From Cyanidiococcus yangmingshanensis (Eukaryota > Rhodophyta > Bangiophyceae > Cyanidiales > Cyanidiaceae): a stretch of DNA of 64,000 nt. The stretch spans positions 124,001-188,000 of the forward strand of contig VWRR01000007.1 of NCBI GenBank assembly GCA_013995675.1, read 5' to 3'. The translations under genes and the position numbers were made by a program. Below, piece by piece: positions 30,343 through 41,417 of the stretch. A model generated the notes under the pieces. It ran no database searches. It worked only from the letters and a program-made list of their open reading frames with translations, and had not been told where the DNA came from. How positions within the stretch are numbered: position 1 is the stretch's first letter; each line of letters opens with the position of its first letter.

Positions 30343-32540
30343 GCTTGTCTGATCCGCTGTACTCCAAAGACGCACCGTTCCATCATCGCTCGCTGATGCG
30401 AACAGTGTAGGCTCCGTCGGGCTCCATGAGACCGCATTCACTGTCCCTGTGTGGCCGGACAATCGAGCGAACAACTGGCCTGTGCTTCTTTTCCACATGT
30501 AGACAGTGGGCATCTTCGCTGCCGCTGAGCACAAAGCATTCCCGGAAGCCCCCGAAGCAGCTCCGGATTACAAATCGACCCTGCTGCTGTCCCACGTAGC
30601 GCTGCACCAGCGTGTTGCGCTCCAAGTCCCACTCGTGAATTTCTGGTCGCGAGGCGCCCTCGCTGGATGTACTAACGAGAACCACCGGTGTCTCTTCGCA
30701 TCGAGACATGCAGAGCGAAGTCATGTTTTCCACCTCCTCCACGCAGGGAGCGATGGCGCATGCTTGATCTACATCATAGCGACAAATGCGCCGTTCAGTA
30801 CATATGCCAATAATTTCATTCCGGAACGAACTCACTGCAATGTCGTTGAATATCTTGCCGTGAAAGACTAGTACGATATTGACACGCCACGATGAAGAAT
30901 CCCGCAATGCATCGTCTTCGCATCCTTCAATTTGCCATACATACAGGTTGCAATCGGTGGAGCTCGTTACGAACAGATCGCCATTCTTGAGCCAGGCGCA
31001 CGCCGTAATGGCATGTGCCTGTTTCTCACTCCTGAAGAGACAGCGTCCAGTTTGGGTATCCCATAAGCGTACAAACAAATCGCTGCCCGCAGAGAGAATG
31101 ATCCTATCGTCCGGCGACCAAGCTGCGGCGCAGACGGCGTCCGCATGACCGCTGAGAACAATGCAAACTCCGAACGCATGTGTATCTGTCCCGTCACTGG
31201 AGTATCTACCACCCTGCTTATCCAGATCATCAGAGCTGTTTTCATTATCTGAGATTTGCGAGACGTATCTGCTCACGATCAGCTGTTCCGGATTCTGCCG
31301 CATTCGGTCCAGGTTCCAAAGCAAAATGCTTCCATCCTTACCGGCTGATAATAGCCACTCACCGCTATGAGAAAACTGCACAAGCCAGACTTCATCATGA
31401 TGCCCCTTGAGAATTCGCCAGGTCTTGTTCGGAATCGCAGTAGGATTGAACACAAAGTCTTCCAGCAATGATGGACGGTCCTGGACAGTGTAAGGGAAGC
31501 AGGCTTGCAGCATGTTCTCACGGAGCGCACGTGACAGCAAAGTCTCCAGGCGGCTCTTTTCGATTGTCTTCTCTTTGCATATATACTTTTGTAATTGGTG
31601 AAAGAGCTGATCTCGCGCTCTATGCAGCTTTTCCGCACTCATGGTTGAAGCTGTCGAGTGAGATTCGATCTTTTCACATACATCAGGAGAAAAAGCAGAG
31701 ATCATTGACTGATGATGCTTGTCGTTGGTTGCGGTGCATGCGGCGCAGACCCTAACAACGGCCAATGATAGTCGATTCAAGTCTCCAGGCGTCACGTCTC
31801 GCCACTGAATTCTGCGCCAACATGATGACGAAGACAGTGAAATGCAGCTTTCTGTAAAGCCTCTACTTTTCCTTTGATTCGTTGACAATACTTCTCTTTC
31901 AGGAACGCGATATTCACGCTCAGCAAAGAAGCTGACACAAAAGCTCGTAAAGCTTATGGCTGAACAAAAGGAAGCGTGCCTCTTCGAGGAGGTTGTCAAC
32001 GCCGAGCTGTCGCGGCTCTTGTAGTGTCTCTGAATTTGGAACACCATCACTTGATCTTGTGCAGGTAACAAGTTCCGGAAGGAGGTCTGATGCTTTTTCC
32101 CACTCAGCAGAAAGCAGCAGACGCTGGAAATGCCGCACCTCTTCTGACTGAGCTGATATACCTGCTTCAGTCTGCAAAACCTGAACAGTGCGATGGAAAC
32201 CAAGTTCTTCCAGTTCTTGAAGAATCAGACGCGTAATTTCCTTGTAATCAAGCGTAAACTCTCCGGAATTTGTTACGCGAGTACTGAGAACCGAGCCCGA
32301 TCCGCGAGGCTCACGACGGGTCCGCAGGGTGCCACCGTTGAGAGTACTCACGGCGTTCAAGCCATGTCCGCTTGGCGCTGTTCCTTCCTGACCGTATATG
32401 TCCATAACCTGCTCCGTCGATGCTCTTCGCATGAGCGCTTCATTCATTTCAGGTTTCCCGTTCGAGAGCAGGCGTCCTGAAACCAGCTTGTCGAGAACGA
32501 AAACAGATAATATCCGAGACACCCCCAAACGCTTCAACAT
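30292..32540 (-). CDS. WDR26/GID7-like CTLH ubiquitin ligase subunit
   Basis: A LisH-CTLH-WD40 protein like human WDR26 and yeast Gid7, a subunit of the CTLH/GID E3 ubiquitin ligase. The LisH motif is DYKEITRLILQELEELGF, followed by a CTLH region (HFQRLLLSAEWEKASDLLPEL ... ARFLLFSHKLYELL). The WD repeats begin with ILKGHHDEVWLVQFSHSGEWL and run to ASASDDGTVRLW at the end, the typical WDR26 last repeat. Frame changes occur at about 31925 (with probably one more before 31790, because DVTPGDLNRL of CTLH resumes there) and at about 30505, where SGSEDAH must join VYMWKRSTGQLF; the last is a clean +1. The N-terminus is not conserved; the ATG at 32540 is used, 32447 is possible. Function is well supported, exact protein sequence is not. 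Confidence 0.86.
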
Positions 32541-33743
32541 AAATTCGGCTGCGACAGACGAAACCAAGTTGGCCGACTATCAGCTCGCGTCGCTCCGTCG
32601 AGAAATTTTCGTGGCTGGGACGATATCTTGTTCAAAAACGCTCCGTGTCGCTACACATAGAGGAATATCCGAAGACTATTTGAGTGAGAAGAACTCATCA
32701 AAGGAGACACCAAGGGCTTTCCAGAGTTGTTCGGGTCGGCGGACTTGCGTGTCCAGCGCTTGCGTAGTTGCCGTTGGTCCCTTCATACGGACCTGCTGCG
32801 ACGAGGCGACGACCGATACGTTTTAGCCAGTGCGGCAACGTATCTGCTGAATGATTCTCTAGAATTTTTATTTTTAACGTCCTATCCTAGCTTATTATTT
32901 GAGTTATCGCAATGGGGACTGGTTCTTGTACGCTTGAAATGCGCTAGACAGAACACGCTATATAGCAGCTGCGAAGAATGCTCATCAGGTCGTTGCAATC
33001 GTGTTTCTAGAAATAAGGGGGATCGAATCACACAGATTTGCTGAACGAACATGCAATATTGTCGGGTTGCGAGTACATCGCGAAAAAAGCTGTCCGTCGA
33101 ACACGCGCATGCAACGTATCTATGGACACTGGTTGTTAGACTCTCGGAGCATGGTATTTGCTTCTGAGGCTTATGCTTCGACACACCAAAATCCTTAATT
33201 CAAACAATGCTTTATTTGCTGCTCCGTGGTCAGGTGCTAAATTGACTCAACGACCATAAGTTTACACGAACTGCAGCGTCATTCCACTGAGGCGTGTTTC
33301 GTTGCGGACGAGATTCGCAGACAGTGAGCTCCCCCTCCAACGGAACAAAGGCAATACTTCCTCATCGCTGCATCGTTTTTGCAAAGTGCCACTGGCCCTT
33401 TGTGCTGCACATCAAGACATAAACAGCCCTTCTCGTTACCCGGCGCGCTCTATGCATACCGAAACTGATGGAGATTGGCAACGGCCAATATACCCTTCTG
33501 GATTCATTCTGTTTCTCTTTCAAATTGCACGATCTGGGATCTTTGTGATTCCCAGATAATCGAAACCAAGCGCGACCAGAAATAGCCTAGATGTGGATTG
33601 CAATGAGCGCTTTTATCGAGGTTGCATCCCGAAGGATTGGACTATCTCCACAAAGCGGCAGCAGTGTGAGCAGCACAGGTTGCCTCAATACGAACAAGAG
33701 ATTTCTCCATCCATTCTCGGTTTGAATCTTGATGGGTTCGTTA
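32541..33743. other. Spacer between WDR26 and gyrase A genes
   Basis: About 1.2 kb; because both flanking genes are on the minus strand, it holds the 3' end of gyrase A and the promoter of WDR26. It is somewhat AT-rich around 32840-32900. No gene recognised. Confidence 0.4.
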
Positions 33744-36645
33744 CTATTCAGTTGATTCACGTTCATCAGCACTCGCAAAGCTCACCTGTGCAATTCGGTC
33801 ATCCTGGTCGAGTCGCTGTACTCGAACACCAGTGGCTTGGCGACCCTGAATAGAGATGCTGTCGCAAGGGACGCGAACAATTGTCCCCCGCTCTGTAATC
33901 AGCACGATCTCCTCTTTGGGATCAACACAACGGAGGCATAAGAGTCGGTCATTCACGTGCCCTTTGAATCCGGTTGCGCGCACGCCCATGCCGCCACGCA
34001 GTTGCGTGCGAAACTCATCTACTCGAACACGTTTCCCATACCCCAGCTCAGTGATCGCGACAAGACAGCGTTCAGCATTGGCGCCTCCTCTACATCGATG
34101 ACGTCAATATCCGCTATGGAGTCACCATTTCGGAGCCTCATCGAACGTACCCCTTGAGTCCGTCGGCCAGTCGCGCGCAATTGCGCATCCGACGCGGAGA
34201 AGCGAACGGCCCGCCCACCTGTGGAGGATATGATTACTAGAATCATTGTTGCCACACTGACGAACCCAACGCAATCTGTCAGAGTCTCGCACATTCATGA
34301 CAATAAGTCCGCGAGCATTCATGTTCTCAAAGGCTGACAATGGAGTCTTCTTCACCCAGCCCTGTTGGGTCAAAAGTAGTAGGTATCGATCCGGCGCAAA
34401 AGCCGATATCGGCACGATGGCTGCCAGTCCTGCCTCCGTATTGCCGTCACTCACGTCGAAGACTGGAAGCAGCGTGCTCAACGGTGTGCCTCTAGCAACA
34501 CGTGAAGAATGAGGAATCTGAAAAGCGCGGATTGCATATGCAATACCTCGCTGGGAAATTGCTAGAATTGTGTCATGGTCGTTGCAGGTGAAAAAGTGCG
34601 CAACCTGGTCATCTTCTCGAATTCGGGCTGCTGCTTTGCCACGGGTGCCGCGACGTTGCGCCTCAAACTCGCGCAACGCAATCCGCTTCACATACCCCTG
34701 CTTGGTGGCAATGATCACAGACTCTTCATTGGGAATCAGGTCAAGATCCGAGAGCTCCAGTTCTTCGGGTGATATTGCGGTGCGACGAGCAGAGCCGAAT
34801 TGTTTCTGGATTTCCGTCAGCTCCCGAGATATTATTTCCATGACAAGCTCACGCTTGGCCAGGGTGCGCTCCAGGTCTGCAATTCGAGCCATGAGTTCTC
34901 GATGCTCGTGCTCGAGGCGACCCACCTCGAGCTGTGTAAGGCGTCGCAGCTGCATGGAAAGAATCGCATCCGCTTGACGGTCTGTGAGTCCGAAGGGCCC
35001 CTGCGCATTCGTGAGAGCCTTTCTCGCAAGCGCCACGTCGGCTGCTCCGCGAACGATTCGAATGATGGCATCGATGTCTCGTAACGCCTACCAGCAGGCC
35101 TTGTACAACATGTTCACGTTCGCGAGCCTTTCCGAGCTCAAAGCGACAGCGACGTTGTATAACATGGACTCGATGCTCTAAAAAGACCTCGAGTGCGCGT
35201 CTTAATGTAAGCTTCTCGGGACGACGTCCGACAAGGGCGAGCATATTGCCATTAAAACTCGACTGTAGTGCTGTTTTCTTAAAGAGCTGGTTCAGGACGA
35301 TATTCTTATCGGCGTCGCGTTTCAGTTCAATGACGATACGCATGCCCTCGCGGTCGCTCTCATCACGGAGATCCGCAATACCTTCCAATTTCTTTTCGTT
35401 CACGAGCCCTGCTATACGCTCTATCAGTAGAGCCTTGTTAACTTGATAGGGTAGCTCGGTCACGATAATAGCCTCTCGAACCGGACGATTTTTTGCTCGA
35501 ATCGTCTCGAACGATGTCTTTGCACGAAGAACAATCGAGCCTTGGCCAGTACGATGCAAATCACGTGCGGCGCGGAGCCCAATGATAATTCCTCCTGTCG
35601 GAAAGTCTGGTGCAGGCACCAGCGCCTCTAGCTCAATATCAAGAAGTTTTGGGTTCTTGATCAGGGCCTGAAGTGCCGCTATGAGCTCGCGTAAGTTATG
35701 TGGCGGAATATTGGTGGCCATACCGACTGCTATGCCAGAAGAACCGTTCAGCAAGAGCTGAGGAAGGCGAGAGGGGAGCACCGTGGGCTCCATATCGGAG
35801 GCGTCAAAATTCGGAGCCATGTCGACCGTATCGCAATCGATATCAGTGAGCAATACTTGCTTGCTCAGTTGCGTTAGCCGGCATTCAGTGTAGCGCATTG
35901 CGGCGGCTTTGTCGCCATCCACTGAGCCCAAGTTACCTTGACCATCAATCAATGGCTCCAACATCGAAAACGGTTGGGCCATTCGCACCAGGGCATCGTA
36001 GACAGCACTATCTCCATGAGGATGATACTTTCCCAGAACTTCACCCACGACACGAGCGCACTTTCGATAGGGGCCATCAGGATCCAAATGTAGCTGATTC
36101 ATGGCATAGAGAATACGTCGGTGAACGGGTTTGAGACCATCGCGAGCGTCCGGTAGCGCCCGAGCGTGAATGACACTTAAAGCGTACTCTAGGTATGAAC
36201 GTGAAAGTATCGCACCGACCTCGGTCGCCTCAATCAGACCGTAAGCTGTGACGCCGGAGCCGCTATCACCGATCCCTGAGACGTCGCTCTGGGGGTTATC
36301 TGCCGAGCCTAGTGTCTGGGCTCGGAGTGCACCGGCCCCTCGAAGACCTCGTCGACGCAGAGGTGCGAACCTTTGCCAGTCGCCGCTGTCCGCAATCAGC
36401 AGAGGGCGACCTTTCTGCAAGAAAAGAGTTTCTTTCTTGAGAACTGCCGATTTCCCAGAGCTCACATAGTTTGCTGTAAGCCCTTTTGACGCCACAGGTG
36501 AGGCCAGCCGCTCACCCAATCCAACCAGTTTGACGAATCTTCCCTGCGACCGGTGGGTTTCAACAGGAATGTTGATGAAACCTACCTCGCCAACGAGGCT
36601 TTCGCCAGAGCACGAAATAAAAGCGCAACTTTTAGAAAGATCCAT
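33744..36645 (-). CDS. GYRA: DNA gyrase subunit A, plastid-targeted, frame changes
   Basis: Gyrase A cuts and rejoins DNA in the plastid, forming A2B2 with GyrB. From the ATG at 36645 there is an N-terminal extension of about 155 residues with Ser, Arg and a Phe near the start, fitting a red-algal plastid transit peptide. The breakage-reunion domain is intact: [33 protein letters not shown], and the catalytic Tyr252 in [11 protein letters not shown]. The C-terminal beta-pinwheel has a GyrA box of the form QRRGTRG. Three frame changes lie in conserved sequence: near 35083 (+1, LLVGV to [12 protein letters not shown]), near 34241 (+1, CGNND to [13 protein letters not shown]) and near 34081 (the opposite sense, VEEA to [16 protein letters not shown]). 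The frame-corrected alignment follows bacterial/cyanobacterial GyrA throughout, so I regard the gene as functional and the shifts as likely sequence errors. Confidence 0.95.
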
Positions 36646-37786
36646 GGAATGATCTCGACGGAAATATTCCAACTTTCCGTGACAAGCCCCTCGTGCCGAA
36701 TCGCTCGACCTCTTCCCGAACAACAGTAGACCTCTCTCGTCCGTACAACGCCAGCGACGCGCCACTTGTCTGCAGACCGACGCCGTGCAATGGCGATGCC
36801 GCTTGACGAATGACTCAGAAGAAGAATCTCCTCGTCGGACAAGCGCCGACCTGCTTCGATAGGATCGATCACAAACGTGTACTTTGAGTGCCTTTTTTTC
36901 TTAAAGTGGCTGCTAGAAATGTCTTCGGAGCATATGGTGGATCAGAGGTTCACAGCTGGGCGCGCTCTGAAATCGAGGTAGAAACGCGTGTGTAGGAGAA
37001 GAAGCACGCCCCGTATTCTTTGAAAGGGACTCTATTTCCAATCTGTTGAGACGTGGACCGTCGCTTGAGGTATCTATAGAGTTCATATTTAGTAGATGAA
37101 ACATTCAACATATAGTAGCAAAATATGGCCGTAAGCGTCACCCTCGTACTCGAAAAATTTACAGCTCATTCGGATAAGAAGCTTGTCGCGACAGTTGTTG
37201 CCACGCGTGATTGACCTGGCGATCGTTTTTGTTTGCAAACCAGCTCGAGGCGTTAAAGTTCATCAATTTTCGAGTTTGGTTTGATGAACCCGATTTGCCG
37301 GGTCTTTACTCAGACTCGAGCTGTCACTGACGGTTCGCGAAACGTCTGTCCCCGAGCATTGCATTACCCAAAACAATGCTCGATTCGTGCTTGTGTCGTG
37401 CAGGCGACCACAGGTCCACCTCGGAGCGGCCTGATGAGAAAATCGTTCGTATTTTTAGGCTTTCTAGCCAGTTTCGTCGGTATGTGAGTGCGGCGGCTCC
37501 AATATCTCATTGGCTGGACACAGGCAACGAGAATGACATGTCATCCATGAGGCATCCGCTCGTGCCGAGACTTGCAGACCAGAGAATTCGAGCCCTATGT
37601 CAGCGTCGATTGTCAACTGCGTGATTTGAATGCCTCGTCCAAGTAGATCGCCTTCCGAAAGAAACTCGAGTCTTGATTACTAGAGTCTTCGTTGAGAGCA
37701 TTGCAGCTATTGGTGCCATGATCACGGATGTGTAAAGGAATTTCATCAGTAACCTATGGTGCTTGCTCCGCTCAATAGCGGCGAAG
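36646..37786. other. Spacer between HisA and gyrase A genes
   Basis: About 1.1 kb holding the promoter and 5' leader of gyrase A and the 3' end of HisA. The frame of gyrase A is open upstream to a GTG at 36765. Only short unrecognised frames otherwise. Confidence 0.4.
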
Positions 37787-38764
37787 CTATCGTGCGATGC
37801 CAGTTTCTAGGTCTCGCTGCCAACGCACGACCAATTCAAATGGCAGCTGGCCTCCAAATATATCCAGCGCGGAGCCAACCGTGACGTCCACGTGACCGCG
37901 CCCAATGTCCAGCACGCGTTCAATATCCTGGAGATTCCGCACCCCTCCTGCATACGTTACCGGCAGAGGTGCGTCCCGAGCCAGCAAATGCACAAGTTCC
38001 TCATCGATTCCAGACTGCTTGCCTTCTACATCCACAGCATGAACCAGGAATTCGGCGCAGTGTCTTGAGAGCCACTCAAGCGTCTCTACACTGATTCGCA
38101 TATCTGATCGCTGGGTCCATCGATCCGTATATACATAGTAGTGCCTCTTTCCTTCATGAAGGATGGCTCGACAACTTAGATCCAAGACGATCCGGTCCTT
38201 TCCAATTAGACGAACTAGGCGAAGCAGACGGTCCTCATCAAGACGACCGCTCCGAAAAACGAAGGAGGTGACAATAACATGGCTCGCCCCTGCCTCAAGA
38301 TACTTGATGGCATTATCGTCCGTTATGCCTCCGCCGACCTGCAGACCTTGAGGATAAGCAGCTAGAGCTTGCAGTGCAGCGCGCTCCGAGGTTTCGCGAT
38401 CACCCCCCAGAAGAATAACGTGACCACCTGGGAGATCGCTCTGACGATAAAGATTCGCATAATACGCTGCCGGCTTGTCCGCCTCAAAGTTCACAACAGC
38501 TGCTTGGCTGCCATCGGCTGATAAAGACGATCCGACAATTTGTTTCACACGTCCATTGTGCACGTCGATGCAGGGTCGGAACCTCATTGTGCGCTCGGTA
38601 GAGGCTAGGGTAGCCTGTGGTCCGTGTTGCCGACTCGCTACCCAAACAAACCGTTGCAGCTTTGGCGGAAGACCGTTTTCTTTTAAAATCTTTGACTGAG
38701 TCTTTTTCGAAAAGCCTTCATTTTTATTAGGGAACAAAAGAGCAACGTACCCCAAACGAAACAT
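37787..38764 (-). CDS. HIS6: ProFAR isomerase, histidine biosynthesis (HisA/HIS6)
   Basis: The (beta-alpha)8-barrel enzyme that isomerises ProFAR to PRFAR, step four of histidine synthesis. The product has 325 residues. The eukaryotic HIS6 form is recognisable: FRPCIDVHNGRVKQIVG with the first catalytic Asp, LQVGGGITDDNA, VLDLSCR, HAVDVEGKQSGID with the second catalytic Asp, VTYAGGVRNLQD and the phosphate-binding DVTVGSALDIFGG. Compared with yeast His6 (about 261 residues) there are about 60 extra N-terminal residues (basic, with FPNKNEGFSKKTQSK), probably a plastid transit peptide, since plants make histidine in plastids. The ATG at 38764 is chosen over the preceding GTG. Uninterrupted. Confidence 0.95.
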   Translation of the reverse strand: MFRLGYVALLFPNKNEGFSKKTQSKILKENGLPPKLQRFVWVASRQHGPQATLASTERTMRFRPCIDVHNGRVKQIVGSSLSADGSQAAVVNFEADKPAAYYANLYRQSDLPGGHVILLGGDRETSERAALQALAAYPQGLQVGGGITDDNAIKYLEAGASHVIVTSFVFRSGRLDEDRLLRLVRLIGKDRIVLDLSCRAILHEGKRHYYVYTDRWTQRSDMRISVETLEWLSRHCAEFLVHAVDVEGKQSGIDEELVHLLARDAPLPVTYAGGVRNLQDIERVLDIGRGHVDVTVGSALDIFGGQLPFELVVRWQRDLETGIAR

Positions 38765-39977
38765 CACACAGCTTCTGTCTCAAGTCGGGTGAGGGCCGGA
38801 TACTCGCATTGTATCGCAACTGAGATGGCTCGTCAGAGACGCGGACTGCAGTGCCGGCCAGATTAGATTACCAAAGCTGGCGAGTCATCATGAAAAACCT
38901 TCGCGTGCAGATACATGGAACTCGATTAGATATTCATGATGTGGTGCTTCCCTCAAATTGCTGCGCAAGGATCAACCACGATTTTCAACAAATTACAGCA
39001 ATCTATGCAGCTTGAGAGGTGGCATGTGACGTGCCCCGGGTAGGCAGGCTGAATGGCAATAGTCAACGAAGATGGAAACGTATCGTTCCAGTGTTCCAAG
39101 ACTTGAAGTTTTCGTCGTTTGTATATCCCAATCAAGTGCTTCTTGAAATGTTCGCCTCTCAAAAAACAGTCTTCAACTTCAGACTCATCATCGAATGAAA
39201 AGACTTTGGGGTGAATTCGACGCGAAGACATATTTTCATGCGCCCTCTGTCTGAAATCACGAGAAGTCTCACGAAGTGCGACGATTCGGGTTTTTGAGCT
39301 TTTCAATCTCAGGATGCAGGCATATCATCCAGTGTTCAGATGGTCACATCTTGAAAACTAGTTCTCAGCAGTCTTTCCAAAAAAGAGCATTCTCAGAGTT
39401 TGGCAACACTTATCCTGAAGAAAGCACAGAAACAGTAATTTCTGAAAAAAATTGCCTAACCCCGAGGAAATAAGTTCGATATGCTATGTCTGCAAACTCG
39501 ATTGCTCATATGCTTGCCTCTGGCATGCGTCCTCTTTTGGTGAGAGAGCTGCTGGCCTTCAGAGCGCATGGAGTAACATCGATTGGTGCGGGATCTCCTC
39601 GTGTGAGTATACAGACGGTGAGACCTCATGCATCTAGTTTCACTGAGAGGCACAAAACCCGACTCGCGCAGCCATACTCTTCACGTTTCGATGAACTTTT
39701 CCCATTTCTCGATCAAGTTAGATGCGAACGATCGCCAAAGAGGAGGGCTCGTTGTGGATTGCTCTCTGCATGAGGCTCAAAGCTTCGAGCACACAAACCG
39801 TCGCGGCTTGCCTGGAGTCGGTGATCACGCGTCTGAGGGAAATGGCAGCCTCCATCAAGACACAATCACTGAACATTGTAACAGAAATTGAATGCGAAAA
39901 GCGACAGTTTCCCGCTGATAGTTTACAGTCTCATGTAATCACAACTGCCTCATTTTCTGTGCACACATTCAAATGGA
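38765..39977. other. Spacer between two minus-strand genes
   Basis: About 1.2 kb holding the HisA promoter and the 3' end of the DUF1838 gene. A small minus-strand frame at 38953-39231 is listed as a candidate. Nothing else recognised. Confidence 0.4.
38953..39231 (-). CDS. Possible small hypothetical protein
   Basis: A 92-codon frame with an ATG start. The first half (MSSRRIHPKVFSFDDESEV and then basic, FKKHLIGIYKRRKLQVLEHW) has a protein-like mix of charged and hydrophobic residues; the second half is Cys-rich. I know no family that matches. The frame opens upstream from a TTG. It may be chance. Confidence 0.18.
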   Translation of the reverse strand: MSSRRIHPKVFSFDDESEVEDCFLRGEHFKKHLIGIYKRRKLQVLEHWNDTFPSSLTIAIQPAYPGHVTCHLSSCIDCCNLLKIVVDPCAAI

Positions 39978-41417
39978 TCATGGTCCAACTCTAGTCCTCA
40001 AATTAGGTAACCTACTTCTGGATATGATTTGGCAAAGTACTTGCGTCCAGTGCTCCAAAGCAGATCGCTGTTCCAGTGTCAGCGTGTTCAGGTCGAGCGG
40101 TAATTGCCTTGGATCTACCATTTCTGAGGATAAATCGGCGAAAACAAGTGCTTTGCTGGCGTCTCGTCCAGCAAGAACATGGTACGGCTCTCCCGGCCGA
40201 TAATGATGAGCAGCACGCGTCACATCAAAGACACGACGGTTCACCGCAACGTAGATGGGTGTCCCTGGTCTCGAGCCTTCAAAAGCAGCTAGTTCTTCAC
40301 GAGTAAACGGCCGAACAGATGCTACCTTCTCCAGCGGCGACACAGTCCATCCGGAGTCTCCCATTTCTCGTTTCGCCACCGTTCCATCTGCACGTGGAGA
40401 GCCCTTCTGCATAATCAGCTTGCGAAAATACGTCCAGCTGGTCTCATTCGGTGTCATGAAGTTGTGTGGTGCCTCTGTATACTCAGGATGGTGTTCCTCA
40501 ACATAGTCACGAATATCCTGCGGCAGATCGCGATATCCATTCTCGAGTTTCTTCGTGAAACAATGATAGACGAGTCGACCGGGTCGGTCACTCATTTCCA
40601 TCCAAGGCAGCCACTGACCCATACGAACCCAGCTTCCCTGGCACGGAACCGAGACGAGATTCGGATTACGCAGGTCGTCTACGCGAGCGTACAGTTGGAA
40701 TAGCTCTGCGCTCTCGTAGTATACACTAGCGGATTCAGCTGGGAACTCGTTCGGCGGCAGAGGATTCGGGTAACGGAGGAAAATCTCTATGTGCCAGCAA
40801 AGGTCTGCACCTACGCGCGTAAACGGCACCAGGAATGGCTTTCCATCGCGTGGATTCTTTTCCAAAAATTGCAAATTAACTGGGTCGTTCCAGACATGCA
40901 CGACCTCGTTCTCCTTGTTTGTGAAGGGGTTCCGCCAGGAGCCATGCAGAATTCGACGGGTCTCAGGATCCCGGTAGACTCCAACTTCCCGGGTCAGAAT
41001 GCGCCATCCACCCTCAATTTTCACACAACGGGCGATATTGTATCCTTCAAAACTAAAGAGATGCTGTGTGCCAGTGTCGTCCACGTTCGCGTGAATTTCA
41101 CCTCCGAACCAGAACACAACCTCTTGGCCCGGTACTAAAGTCGCTCGAGTCTTTACAAACGCTCGCAAATTTTCCTCTGGGCTCGTATCGATCTTTTCTG
41201 TATCAATCTGAGGTCGTAGCGAAAGCAGGTCTGTCGAGTGCGCTTCGCGAACTGCAGAAACGCTCCGCTCCACGTTTGGGTCGCTCGCCTGTTGCGCACG
41301 CAGCGCGCTGCGACGCCTCAGACCAAGTCTCTTTCCATAAACCCCCTCTCTTTTACAGCAGGGAGTATAGGTCCGATTTATTTTTACACCGAGCAATCTC
41401 GGGAACTGTACAAACAT
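39978..41417 (-). CDS. DUF1838 domain fused to a cytochrome b5-like domain
   Basis: A 479-residue two-domain protein. The N-terminal part (about 75-350) resembles DUF1838 proteins, with VFWFGGEIHANVDDTGTQHLF, GSWRNPFTNKENEVVHVWNDP, GSWVRMGQWLPWMEMSDRPG and a C-terminal ETSWTYFRKLIMQKG. The C-terminal part (about 367-460) is a MAPR-type cytochrome b5-like heme/steroid-binding domain: PFTREELAAFEG, IYVAVNRRVFDVT, then HYRPGEPYHVLAGRDASKAL. The first 45 residues, starting MFVQFPRLLG and rich in Arg and Ser, look like an organelle transit peptide. DUF1838 has no known activity; fusion to a heme-binding module suggests a redox or lipid/sterol-linked role, which is inference. The ATG at 41417 is used; a TTG lies two codons upstream. 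Uninterrupted. Confidence 0.83.
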   Translation of the reverse strand: MFVQFPRLLGVKINRTYTPCCKREGVYGKRLGLRRRSALRAQQASDPNVERSVSAVREAHSTDLLSLRPQIDTEKIDTSPEENLRAFVKTRATLVPGQEVVFWFGGEIHANVDDTGTQHLFSFEGYNIARCVKIEGGWRILTREVGVYRDPETRRILHGSWRNPFTNKENEVVHVWNDPVNLQFLEKNPRDGKPFLVPFTRVGADLCWHIEIFLRYPNPLPPNEFPAESASVYYESAELFQLYARVDDLRNPNLVSVPCQGSWVRMGQWLPWMEMSDRPGRLVYHCFTKKLENGYRDLPQDIRDYVEEHHPEYTEAPHNFMTPNETSWTYFRKLIMQKGSPRADGTVAKREMGDSGWTVSPLEKVASVRPFTREELAAFEGSRPGTPIYVAVNRRVFDVTRAAHHYRPGEPYHVLAGRDASKALVFADLSSEMVDPRQLPLDLNTLTLEQRSALEHWTQVLCQIISRSRLPNLRTRVGP

